A DNA stretch of 64,000 nt, taken from Sporobolomyces roseus. Its lineage: Eukaryota; Basidiomycota; Microbotryomycetes; Sporidiobolales; Sporidiobolaceae. The notes below the pieces were generated by a model. The model saw nothing but the letters and a program-made list of their open reading frames with translations, did no database searches and was not told the origin of the DNA. Numbering within the stretch: the first letter of the stretch is position 1; every line of letters begins with the position of its first letter. Positions 12,181-22,504 of the stretch are shown here, one piece after another. A program made the position numbers and the translations under genes. The stretch covers positions 3,472,001 through 3,536,000 of the forward strand of contig JADILM010000001.1 in NCBI GenBank assembly GCA_016617785.1. Direction: 5' to 3'.

Positions 12181-13597
12181 CTAGATTCCGACAGAATGCA
12201 TGAGAATGATAGGAGCATCAAACTTTGAACGATTCTCAACTTCCTTCCAAGCTTCGTTGATTTGATCTTGTTCAAACTTGTATCGATTCGTAGGTACCTT
12301 GATATTGTTCCTGTCGAAGTGTTCGAGAGCTTTCTCGATCGATTTCGTATCGGCGAAACAGGGAGCTCGAATCGAGAGATCTTTGGCGATGATGTTGCCT
12401 AGAGGGAGTTGGACTTTGTCGTTTCGACAAGGGTTGAGAACGATCATTTGAGAACGATAACGCATTCCATCTAGAAGTCCTTCGAGTCCTTGACGAGGTT
12501 GATCGACAGCTATACTCTCACGAGAAAGAGTCAGTCTCAAGTGAACAGAGAGAAGAGAGAGAAAGAGGGAAGACTCACCCAAAACGAAATGAGCTCCTCC
12601 TCTCGATCTCAACTCTTTCGCAATGTCCTGCTTTCCACAGCAAAGCATATCCTGTTCTTGAAGACCGTAATCTTGTGCTTTCCACTTTTCAGAAGTAGAG
12701 ATGAGAATGAATTTTGAATCCTTCATCATTCGAGATTGACAGTTGCGAAGAATATCGAGAGCGAGTTTAGCACAACCTCTGTTTTGATCGTTCATTCGGT
12801 CGAAGGAATCAGTTCAACTCGGAGAGAGGAAGAGAGAGGAAAAGGAGAACTCACCCTTCTCCGTAAACGACGCAAACTCCAGATCCTTCGAATCCCATCC
12901 TCTTGTTGATCTCTTGACAACGTTGTTGATCTTCATGTTCCATCTCACGTTCGAAACGACGAAGTGAACCTATCTCATTCACCTCAGGAGTCAGCTCAGA
13001 CTTAAGGGAAAGAGAGAGAAAAGCGAGGGAGACTAACCATCGATCCTCGCTCCTTCGAAAGCTTGAACGACGATCTCTTCACGAGACTTTTGCTTGTCGT
13101 TGAGTTGACAGATGAATTGTTCATGAGCGACGCAGTACTCTCCTAGACCTCGGTGACTGAGGATAGCTGTCGACGGAGAAAGAGAGAGGTCAGCTCAACT
13201 TCAAAAGGAGAGGGAGAGAATGACTTTGAGCTTACCAACGACGTGTTGACCTTGTTTGAAGTGTTTCACTCCTTGACCTACTTGAACGATCTCTCCTACA
13301 ACGTTTGATCCAGGAGTAGTAGGGTAATGAATCTTTCCAATCAAGTTGTAACGAGAAATGTTGTCACTTGTCACCCTCAAGAGTAAGAATCAGCTCTCGG
13401 AAGACGACGACGACGAGGAAGAGAAGAGAGAGTCGAGCTTACGTCGAATTGAGACCAGCAACGTGAACTTTGATAACGACTTCTCCATGTTGAGGATTCC
13501 TCCATTCGACGTTCCTGATCTCTAGTTGTTGAGCGTTCTCTTTTGGCCAAACGCCAGCTTTGTATTGTTGAGGGTGTTCGAAGCTTGAAGCGGACAT
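12181..13597 (-). CDS. Medium-chain dehydrogenase/reductase (zinc-less alcohol dehydrogenase-like)
   Basis: NAD(P)H-dependent oxidoreductase of the MDR superfamily, substrate unknown. The start MSASSFEHPQQYKAGVWPKE (13597) leads into the GroES-like domain: EVVIKVHVAGLN, then SDNISRYNLIGKIHYPTTPG, GSNVVGEIVQVGQGVKHFKQ and GQHVV. The Rossmann fold is split by an intron: joining near 12857 and 12786 gives VCVVYGEGGCAKLALDIL, which supplies the glycine motif. The last exons read MIVLNPCRNDKVQLPLGN and end APIILMHSVGI. The CxxCxxC structural zinc cluster and the usual catalytic Cys near the N-terminus are absent, so this is closer to enoyl reductase/quinone oxidoreductase members than to true zinc ADHs. 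Six or more introns. The length of about 350 residues fits the family. Confidence 0.8.
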
Positions 13598-15189
13598 GGT
13601 AGTAGATGCGAAGAGTGAAGTGAGGTGGTGAATCTTGAAAGTGAGAAGTTGGGATGAGTGTGAAGAAGAAGAGAGAAAGAGAAGAGAGCAAAAGTTGTGA
13701 AGTTGAGGAACTCGAAACAAGGGAGCGAAACAAAGGCTGAACAGGGAATAGACGCAAAAGTGAAAAGTCAACGCAAAGTTTCGAAACTTTCGTTGATGAC
13801 AGTCCTCACTCTCAGCTATCTCTTACTGTTCTCCGATCTTGTGTATCTCCTGTAAAGAGGGAGGAAAACTTCGAAGAAAGAGAAGGAAGGACGAAGATCG
13901 GAAGGAGGCGGGACTGAGCGGCGTTCGTCGACGAGGTCCTCGCTTTTTCGCTGCGGAGGATCTCCCTCTCGAATTGAGAAGGAGGGAAGCAACGAAGACA
14001 GTTATTATAGGGTTGGAGAGCCTGCTAGAGAATATGTGAGAGCGTCAGTGAAGTAAGCGAAGCAAGAAGAGATACGAGCGAAATTGAACGAACGAATTTG
14101 ACCCAATCTCACTCTCGTCGACTCGAATCCTCAGCGACGACGACACCGACGATATCACACTCAGCTGAATCGATAGAGATGCTGCCCCTACGAGCGAGTA
14201 TCGAAGGGAAGGTCGAGCGAGGTTGTCCATTTTGCGAGAGAACCAAGCAGAGTAGAATCGGATTTCGAGAGGAGCAGAGCGCCTAAGAGGTGGATCAAGC
14301 TGGCGTTTGAAGGATCTGAGCTATCCCTCATGAGAGACTAGGTAATCCGTCGAGCGAGAAAGCGGAGTTTGACGAGAGCTCTCTTCGTGCTTCGAGACGC
14401 GAGAATTCGACGTTGAGCTTGATCGAGACTGATAGCTCGACTTTTCGACTTTGACGAGTAGTCTTTCCCTTCGAGAGTCGTCGCCTTGTTGAGCGAAAGC
14501 TTGAAGTTGAGAGCGTGACCTCCTGATCTTGAGGAATCTTCCTACTTCATCTGTCCTGGCCTCGTTCTGGTAGTCACGTCTCCAGCTCATTTGTATAGCC
14601 TTGTATGGGGCTGCCTAGAGGTGGTATCGTGCTAGCGGGTTGGGCTGAGAGGACAGAGAGGAAATGGAGAGAGGTATGGCTGAAAATCGACGAAATGCTG
14701 AAATTCGAAGTCGAACGATCTGATCCTTCGAGTGACGAATTCTTCGAAAGTCGCGAGTATACGTGCTTCAATGGATAACGATCTCGACGAGTGTAGTGGC
14801 AGTAGGCTTGATGGTCGAGAGATCGATGAATTCGATTAAAGAAAGGTCGACGACTTCAATCGAGAGAGATGTGAGGACAGTTATGAGAGTATTCTTGAGG
14901 TTATTGTGATCTATCTGTGCCTTCTGATTGCGTGACTGAGCCGGAGAGGCGAAGGTATCTCGGGTCGAAGATGAAGCTGACAACCGAGAGCGGTGGACGT
15001 CTTGATGATGCGAGGTGGTATCTAGCGACCTTTCTGGAATATCTTGATGTATTCGGAGTGAAATAGAGGGTTTCAAGTCGAGATGAGGGAGGAAGGAGGA
15101 AAAGAGAAGATTCGCCCAACTGTCTCGAGGGAAGGAGAGGAGATGCAACCCAACGAAGCTTGAAGCCTGTCAGATGGTAGCTCTAGTAA
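13598..15189. other. Long stretch without a supported gene
   Basis: About 1.6 kb upstream of the dehydrogenase. It holds that gene's promoter, which has an inverted word near 13770 (GTTTCGAAACTTTCG). Open frames on the minus strand (14321-14590, 14574-14771, 14768-15148) are Ser/Arg-rich, and I could not join them by consistent splice sites. A non-coding RNA or a fast-evolving gene is possible but unsupported. Confidence 0.35.
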
Positions 15190-15571
15190 TCAGCAACGGC
15201 TACGCTCGAGATTGGCAAAATCGTTGCGATAGCGAGCTTTGCGGATCATTGCGTTAACTTTTGCTTCTTCGTCTGTTTCGAATGGCTTGCGGTCGTTGTG
15301 CGAGTATCGCTTCGCTATACTTCCACCGTAAGGGCTCTGCTGAAAGTCGCTCCACACCGCCTCGATGTCCCCCAGAAGCGACAAGGCAGAGAATGGAATG
15401 CGAAAGCCGAGTGAACAGTTTCGGTTTCACGGCAAAGAAGGGTCGACAAAGGCAAGTCGCTGTGATGCTTACTCTCTCATCAGCTCCTTCGTGTGCGCTC
15501 GCAGGTCTGAGCAGGCTGCACGCACGAGTGTTAAGCGAATCTGGAGAGAGAGAAACGAATTCCTGTTTCAT
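15190..15571 (-). CDS. Possible small hydrophilic protein
   Basis: Weakly supported small gene of about 80 residues. Exon 1 would run from the ATG at 15571 (MKQEFVSLSPDSLNTRACSL) to a GTAAGC donor near 15472. Exon 2 would begin after a TTTCAG acceptor near 15350 and read QSPYGGSIAKRYSHNDRKPF and onward to a TGA at 15190. The phases agree, and the second exon has a charged, protein-like composition (ETDEEAKVNAMIRKARYRND). No known family is recognised. It lies just downstream of fimbrin on the same strand; it could also be an unrelated chance frame. Confidence 0.3.
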
Positions 15572-15735
15572 TAAGATTCCAGAATTCAGGGTTATATCGA
15601 CTACTGTCCTCTTTTTCCGACTATCAACCTATTCGCGAGTACTGAAGAGTGTATTTTGATGTTTGACAACATTTGGGAGAAGAAGACTATTGAGGAAAGG
15701 GAGAGCTGGGAAAGAGGAAAGGGTAAAGTTCGAGC

Positions 15736-18586
15736 TTAGTGAGCACCGGTTTGTAGAGCCATGAGAGCGGCACAGAAGGTGAGGATGAGTCGAGGTCGGA
15801 CTTCGACGATATCTTCGGGCACGATGAAGATGAGGGATCTGGATCGAGAAAGTGGTCAGCCTCAATTGACGTGATCAGGAGACGGAAGTGAGAGCTTGAG
15901 CTTACCCAAGTTTACGAGCGATAGAGATGGCGAGTTTAGCTAGATAGCGAGAAGAGCGACGAATCAGCTCCGAGTGGCAGAATCGTTCGAGAGTTTGGGC
16001 TCACCGTTTGCTCTTCGTTCTTCATCATTTCTTCCATCGTAAACGAGCGAGTAATCAACGTAACCAGGTTTGATCGAATCGAGCAAGTCGAGGAAGAACT
16101 TGGCGTCCTTGAGTCCAGGATCCTTGAAACTCCTCATCGTACTCGACTTTCCACCCTTCTTGACTTGCTCATTCGCCCATTTGACGATATCGCTATCTGT
16201 GATATCCTTTCCATTCTTACTAAGGGCCGCCATCGTCGAGAGAATGTTCCTTCGCATCATTTGCCAAACGAGACCGAGAGTGAGAGTTCTTTGGCCGTCG
16301 ACGAGATCTGCTCCTTGAATACCGACGATGTGCATGTGATTTTGTCGTGCGAGATCGAGACAGTAGTTGGTGTTTTCGACAGCCTTGAAGCGAGAGAGGG
16401 GAAGAGGGGTTTTCGCGACTCGACGCCAAACGACGGATCCGGGATCGACCTTGTCGAAAGCTTGAAGGAGTACGAGACCATCCTGGGAAGTCGTTGCGCA
16501 TGGTCAGCAGGCTTCCTCCCACGCAAGACAAGAAGTAGCGAAAACTCACCTTGAGATCTTCGAACAAGTCATAAACACCAGGATCGACATCGAGCGAGTT
16601 GAGCCAAAGAGTGAAGACACGCGCTTCTCGTTCGCCTTCCGCATCGAAGTCTTCGATCACAGGTCGTTCGTTTTCTTCGAGAGGCTCGAGACCTGGATGA
16701 GTGTTGAACAAGTTTGCGACGAAAGCGAGGTTGAGTTTTGCGTTTCCAGCGACGAGGGAAGTAGGAGTGAGGTATTTGCGGCATCCAATAGCATCGGCGT
16801 TTTGGAGAACCTGTGAAACGAGAGATGAGTCAGTCAGACGACAATGGGAAGAAATTCGACTGAAACTGACCTTTTCAGCTCGAGCATGTAGATCTCGCTC
16901 TTGTAATGGTGCTCTCGAACACTCGTTCGGCTTGAGTTGATTCAGTAAGACGGTGTAGTTCTCTCCATCTGCGACATCCTTGCTGAAGTTGTTGACTCTG
17001 TGTAGGGGGAAGAAGAGGGTCAATTCGGTTCTCGAATCGCTCGAAAACGGTTGAGAGAGAGTCAGAACGTACCGTTTGGGCCAGTTGGCGGCTTTGAGGT
17101 GGTAGTTGAACCAACGAAGAAGGATTTGATCAGGAGGTAACCTCAAGAATTGTTCGAGCGTCTCGTCGTCTTCGAGTAATCGGTACAATTCGGGATGTTG
17201 CTTGATGTCGATCTTGCCCAAGAGACCCTTTCGAATGATTTGCCAGATCAAACCGAGAATGAGATGTTCCCTTCCTTCGTTGAGATCGGTTGCTCCAATG
17301 TTGACGACGGAAAGACCGAGAGATTTCGCAGAAGTGATGACAAGGTTGTTGTTTTCGGTCATTTGGAAGTTGTTGAGTGTAGCTGATTTCTTCGCTGAGG
17401 GCATGGCGGAGGGGGCTCGAGATTTGGAGGAGGCTTTGTTGAGAACTCGCTCATCGATAGTATCGGGAACAGAGTCGTTGATAAGCTTCGATAGTAATAG
17501 ACCATCTGAGCTCGAGCAACCACTTCATAAGCGCCTGTGACATAGAGGATCTGAAGAGAGATACTGGCGTACCTCGGCACTCGTCAAAGATTTGGAAAGT
17601 GTCGGTTGGAATAGGGAGTCGATCTCCGATGTCGGCATCTCCAGCGAGGACCTGTTCGTGGAGACCTGGTCAACCTCTTGACAACCTGGTGAATGAGGAA
17701 CTCGAACGAACCTGGTTGATGTGACGAGTGAATTCGGTTCTTTCATCTTCGTTGATCGAATGCGTGATGTTGGTGTTGCTACCTTTGACAAGAACCTTTC
17801 CTCCACTTGCACTAGCTCCTCCTCCCGAAGCTTGACTAGGCGAACCAGCTTTCGCAGGAGAACCCATCAATCCACTCAAAGCACCTCCTCTCAAAACTTG
17901 TCCGGCACTCGATCCAGCTCCTCCTTTCAGCTTATCGACGAGATCGACGAAATCCTCGAGTTCTACTTGTCCTGATGAATCGACTGAGACTGTTTTGAGG
18001 GTTTCTCGAACTTGATCGTAGGTGTATTTGCCTGAGGGAGAAGAATTGTTTGCGCCAGATGAGAGAGCGGTGAGGACAGTCGATTTCGGTAGTCGCCCAG
18101 TCGAGTCGAGATCGATCTGGCTGTTATATTTGAGAGTGATGGTCAGCTTCTGCTTAGTTGGACTCAGGAAAGTTTGAGGATTCTTCTACACAGCCTCGTT
18201 CCGAAGACTTCTTCAAGCTGTTCCATCGAGCTAACGCTTGTTGCCGATACGTTCTTGTCGTTATACTTTTGACTCCCTCATAGCTGATTATCCGAAGTAT
18301 GATCATCCGCCCAACTATTGATCATGACGCATCGATCAACTTCCATCCTCCTCCTGACTCTGCCCTAACCCGTGCTGCAGCTAAGCCTACACTCTGAGTC
18401 TCTTGTCTTTGTATCAAAGAGGTGTCGGCGCCGTCCACGTCGCAAGAGAGGAGAGTTCGAGAGGTTCGGGTTTCGAAGTGGTGGAGGAGAATGGGAAAGG
18501 ATAACTCACTTGAACTGATCGACGAGCTGCATCATCTGCTCCTGAGTGAATGTAGGGTATTTGCGAGCTAGTTTAATAGCCTGCAT
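15736..18586 (-). CDS. Fimbrin/plastin (actin-bundling protein, Sac6-like)
   Basis: Cross-links actin filaments in patches and cables and is needed for endocytosis. The start MQAIKLARKYPTFTQEQMMQ (18586) begins the EF-hand region; after a long intron (about 18131-18509) FNQIDLDSTGRLPKS and then VDSSGQVELEDFVDLVDKLK are EF-hand loops. Four calponin-homology domains in two tandem actin-binding domains follow: SINEDERTEFTRHINQVL and DGLLLSKLINDSVPDTID (CH1), EGREHLILGLIWQIIRKGLL, LLRWFNYHLKAANWPKRVNN (CH2), REARVFTLWLNSLDVDPGVY with DGLVLLQAFDKVDPGSV (CH3), and GLVWQMMRRNILSTMAALSK with KWANEQVKKGG and FFLDLLDSIKPGYVDYSLV (CH4). It ends ALMALQTGAH at 15736. A Gly/Ala/Ser linker (GGALSGLMGSPAKAGSPSQ) between the EF hands and CH1 looks lineage-specific. 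Around ten introns. Family certain. Confidence 0.96.
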
Positions 18587-19036
18587 GGTGTCGTTTGATT
18601 CGAAGTGACAAGTTGAAGGATGAGAAGGAATTTCGCAGTTTCTTTGCTCTTGTTCGCCTTCGATTCACTTCGATCGACTATGCGCTGCTTCAGACACGCT
18701 CAGTAGTCTCTGTACATTCAGCACTGGCGCTGACTCAATTCCTCGCTGCTCGTCAACCGGGAGGGAATCGATCAGGACAACTTCGCTATGCAACTCAACG
18801 AAGCAGACAAGGCTGAACGACAGCAGCAATGATACTGCGATATTCGTAATAGCTACCAGCCAAGAAGAAGGTATTTCCGTAAACCGTTGATCCGCTAACT
18901 ACCGACCTCGCTACTTCTCCAGATTCACTTTCGCTCAACTTTCGCTACTCTTCTCTTTCTTCATTCTACCAGCTACTCTCATACCGCCGGTTGACGTCCC
19001 ACCTTCGCCCATCCTCTTCATTCCTAGCATTCCACG
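18587..19036. promoter_or_regulatory. Divergent promoter region (fimbrin / RTA1-like)
   Basis: About 450 bases between divergent starts. It contains TTCGCTAC words (for example near 18909 and 18943) similar to those upstream of the second RTA1-like gene. Confidence 0.45.
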
Positions 19037-20361
19037 ATGAAGCTCCTCGCCTTTCTTTCTTTCGTCCTTTTTTTCGCTCTCTCAGCAGCCCAATCTACCG
19101 AATCCTCAACCGAAGAACGCAATATCGCTGGCTTCGATCCAAAAGTCGTTCTATCGGTGATTGGCATTGCAGCCTATGGACTTGTCGGTGCGATACACTG
19201 GACTCGTGCGCTTTTTCTTTTGCATTCTTCGCTTGTCCCCTGCCTAACGTTACTCTCGTTAAACAGACTTCTTTCGCAACCAGAACAACAAGTACATGTT
19301 GACGCTCAATATCGGAATGACCTGCATGGTCATCGGATTCGTCCTTCGAATCATTTACAGCAACAACGTTTCCAGCGTGATGATTTACTCTATCATGACT
19401 CTCTTCCTCCTTCTCTCGGTATATCCTCCAGCTCTCTCTGCTCCTATCAAGTGATCAAGCTGACAACAGCGTCTCGATAGCCCTGCACCTTCCTAGCGAT
19501 CAACTATGTTCTCCTCAGTCGACTCGCCGCTGCTCTCGGTGCCGAAGGAGCATTGTTCATTCGAGCTACCTGGGTCACCAAGCTCTTCATCTGGTCCGAC
19601 GTCGTGAGCTTCCTCTTACTGTCGAGTGGTGGAGGAATGGCGGTGAGCGAAGATCTTTCGAAAATGGGTCACTATGTGAGTCTTGCTCGTTCCTCCCTCC
19701 CATTGGTGGTCTCTGACTGAAATTTCGGCTCGACTCTCTCAGATATCCATCGTCGGTCTCGTCCTCCAGATCATCTCGTACAGTTTGTTCATCGCACTTC
19801 TCTGCGTTTTCGGTATTCGACTGTGAGCTTTTCCTTCCCTTCGCTTCTCTCAAGGACCCAAGACTGACAACGAAGGCTTATTTCAGACCTCGAATGTACC
19901 CTCAAGTCCGATCGCAAGTCACTCGATTCAGTTTCCGTTCGTACAAGATCTTTGGCAACTCGCCGGAGACGGATTGGAAAGTGCTCTACTCCTTACTGCT
20001 TCTCTCATCTGTCGGCATCATCGTGAGTCAATTTGTCTGGTCTCTGAGCTACTAGCCATAAATCTCACTCGTTTTTCCTCTCCGTTAGGTTCGTTGCGCT
20101 TTCCGATTCGCCGAATTTCTTGGAGGCTACGACTCATTCCTTGCGACGCACGAGGCGTACTTCTACCTACTCGACGCTCTCCCCTTACTCCTTTCGATGG
20201 CTCTCTACGCTCTCGTGTGGCCAGCTCGTTTCATCGCAGGTGCGAATTCGATGACACTTTACGAAGAGCTTGAAACTCCGCTCAATTCGCACAATATCAA
20301 GATGGCACCTGCAGCATCGAATTGGAGGCGCACTGATATAGAGACTGCTCGCTATGGATAA
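19037..20361 (+). CDS. RTA1-family membrane protein, copy A
   Basis: Multi-pass plasma-membrane protein of the RTA1/RSB1 family, proposed lipid translocases or stress exporters. It starts MKLLAFLSFVLFFALSAAQS, a signal-peptide-like leader, then ERNIAGFDPKVVLSVIGIA. Family landmarks in order: AIHWTHFFRNQNKYMLTLNI (joined across the intron at about 19208-19262), GMTCMVIGFVLRI, LLLSPCTFLAINYVLLSRL, the loop SSGGGMAVSEDLSKMG, VRCAFRFAEFLGGYDSFLA, and EAYFYLLDALPLLLSMALY. About seven hydrophobic segments. The cytosolic tail ends IETARYG at 20361. About six introns, at positions matching those of the next gene, so the two arose by tandem duplication. Substrate unknown. Confidence 0.88.
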
Positions 20362-20954
20362 GGGCGGGGAAGGGGGAGTCAAGAACGGAGACGGCAGAGA
20401 CTGGATATAGAGAAACGATACCCTTGATTTCTGTATTAGGTCGATTCTACTTTGTATGACTATAGATATCTCTCTTGGCTTATATAGACACTCGACACTC
20501 GACCTAGCGAATGCTCTCGCAGCAATGATCTGATTTCGCGTTATTCAGCCATTCAATTGAGAACGGTACTCATTTCGCGGGACTTTGTCCTCCTCTAGGC
20601 TTCGGATTTGTCTTCTGCCCAACACAACTACAAGCGTCAAGTACAGTAACCTCAAGGAGGCGGTCACCAGAACAACCTCGACGAGACGCAAATTTCGCAA
20701 ATTTCGCTACTTCGTTTCGTATCGCTCCCTCGCACCGCCGGGGCAATGTAGCGAGCAGCATAAACGTGGGAAGACAAGCCAAGCATTAGCTTCCGGCGCA
20801 GCGACGTCCGAAACCATGCATTTCGTGCGCCTCGCTACTTCCGCTAGTTCGCTACTTTCGCTACTTTACGATGTCGAATGTCCCTTCGCTCCTTCCTTCC
20901 TTCCTTCCTTCCTCTTCTATCTTCTTATCGCTCCACAAAGTCCGACCCAACGCC
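20362..20954. promoter_or_regulatory. Intergenic region between the RTA1-like pair
   Basis: About 590 bases. It contains clustered TTTCGC words (20694-20712, GCAAATTTCGCAAATTTCGC-like) and repeated TTCGCTACTT words (near 20830-20865), followed by a pyrimidine-rich leader just before the ATG at 20955. This must be the promoter of copy B. No coding exon was seen. Confidence 0.5.
20888..20917 (+). repeat. CTTC tandem microsatellite
   Basis: About six perfect or near-perfect CTTC units in the presumed 5' UTR of RTA1-like copy B, within a longer pyrimidine tract. Confidence 0.8.
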
Positions 20955-22241
20955 ATGTCGATCCGATCAACACTCCTCTTGCTTGCATCGCTCTTCTTCG
21001 TTGTTGCGAAAGCTCAATCTGAGGTATGTTCGCTTTTTCCTTTGTTCGCCTGTTAATCGGCTGAATTTTTCGTCCATCACTCTAGACATCGACTGAGGAA
21101 CGTAACATTGCGGGCTATACCCCCAGTATCGCGCTTTGCGTGGTCGGCCTCGCTCTTTACGGTCTTTCAGGAGTAATTCACTGGGTTCACTGGAAACGAA
21201 ATCTCAACAACCGCTACATGCTTACGCTTACCTTGGGTATGACTTGTGAGTACCGTCTCTACTTCTCTTCGGGACACTCGCTGACCCGCCAGGTTGTGCA
21301 GGCATGTTTGTCGGTTTCTGCGTTCGAATCGCACAGCATTCCAACACTTCTTCCCTTATCGTCTATATCCTTACTACACTCTTCCTGCTCCTCTCACCTT
21401 GCGCCTTCCTCGCAACAAACTACGTACTCCTCACTCGACTCGCGAACGCTCTCGGCGCAAATTCAGCGTTGTTCATTCGAGCTTCTTTGATCGTCAAGAT
21501 CTTCGTCGGAGCCGATATCTTCACGTTCTTCCTCCAGGCAAGCGGAGGAGGATTGAGTGCGACTGAGGGAAACGCCGACATTGGACACACTGTACGTTGA
21601 ATTCAATCTTCAAATCCGAAAGCTCGATTAACCTCGTCTCAATTCTTTTAGATCGCACTCATCGGTCTCGGCACTCAATTGGCTTTCTTCTCGCTATACT
21701 GCATCCTCCTCATCGTGTTTGGAATCAGAGTGTGCGTCCCATCCCCCTCCTCTGCGAATCCCTCAGCTCTCTGACTTCGTTCTGAAAGTAACAGTCGCAA
21801 AATGTTTCCCGAGTATCGACAACAAATTCAGCGACTCCGCCTCGGATCGTTCAATCCCTTTGCGAGAACCTTCATCAATGATTGGCAAGCTCTCTGGATC
21901 TTGATGCTCGTCTCTTCAGTCGGTATCATCGCAAGTCTCTTTCTCTTCCTTTGATTCTCATTCGGGCTCAAGCTGACCAGCCTTACACAACACTACAGGT
22001 ACGATCGGTCTTCAGATTGATCGAGTACACTCAAGGTTACGACGGTAAAATTGCCACGACGGAGTCCTACTTTTACTGCCTAGACGCCTTACCACTCTGG
22101 CTCGCGATGAGCCTGTACGCTGTATTCTGGCCATCAAGATTCATCGAGGGAGCGAAGTCACTCAACAGAGATGGACAGGTTCTCTCGACTCCAGTTTCGC
22201 AAGAGCTCAAACTCGATGATTGGAGAAAAGATTCGGTTTAG
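20955..22241 (+). CDS. RTA1-family membrane protein, copy B
   Basis: Paralogue of the gene just upstream, same family and membrane layout. The start MSIRSTLLLLASLFFVVAKA (20955) is again signal-like; the second exon opens TSTEERNIAGYTPSIALCVV, nearly the same as copy A after its leader. Then HWVHWKRNLNNRYMLTLTLG, GFCVRIAQHSNTSSLIVYIL, LLLSPCAFLATNYVLLTRLA, the loop ASGGGLSATEGNADIGHT, VRSVFRLIEYTQGYDGKIA, and ESYFYCLDALPLWLAMSLY. It ends KLDDWRKDSV at 22241. The IEYxxGxxG and YxxDAxP motifs are closer to the RTA1 consensus than in copy A. Copy A has a longer inserted loop and tail. Same orientation, 593 bases apart. I infer different substrates or regulation but cannot show it. Confidence 0.88.
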
Positions 22242-22504
22242 GCCCGTTCCCGCCTCTCTTCTTTACTAGACACTCATATACCTTCTGTCACACTCTGCCC
22301 GTCAACCTCGTTGTAATACTCTTCCTGTCGCATCAGTGCAGACCGTCCGTGGTCCCGCAACCGTGATGAAGAGTCTCCTCGATCTCTCCTTCTCTCCTGC
22401 TCTCATTCTCTCTTTCTCTCCTTCTCTTTTCCTTGAGCTCTCGAAATGGAGGAGACGAATGACATGCGAGTAAAGGGAAGTCGAACGTCCATTCCATAGC
22501 GAAT

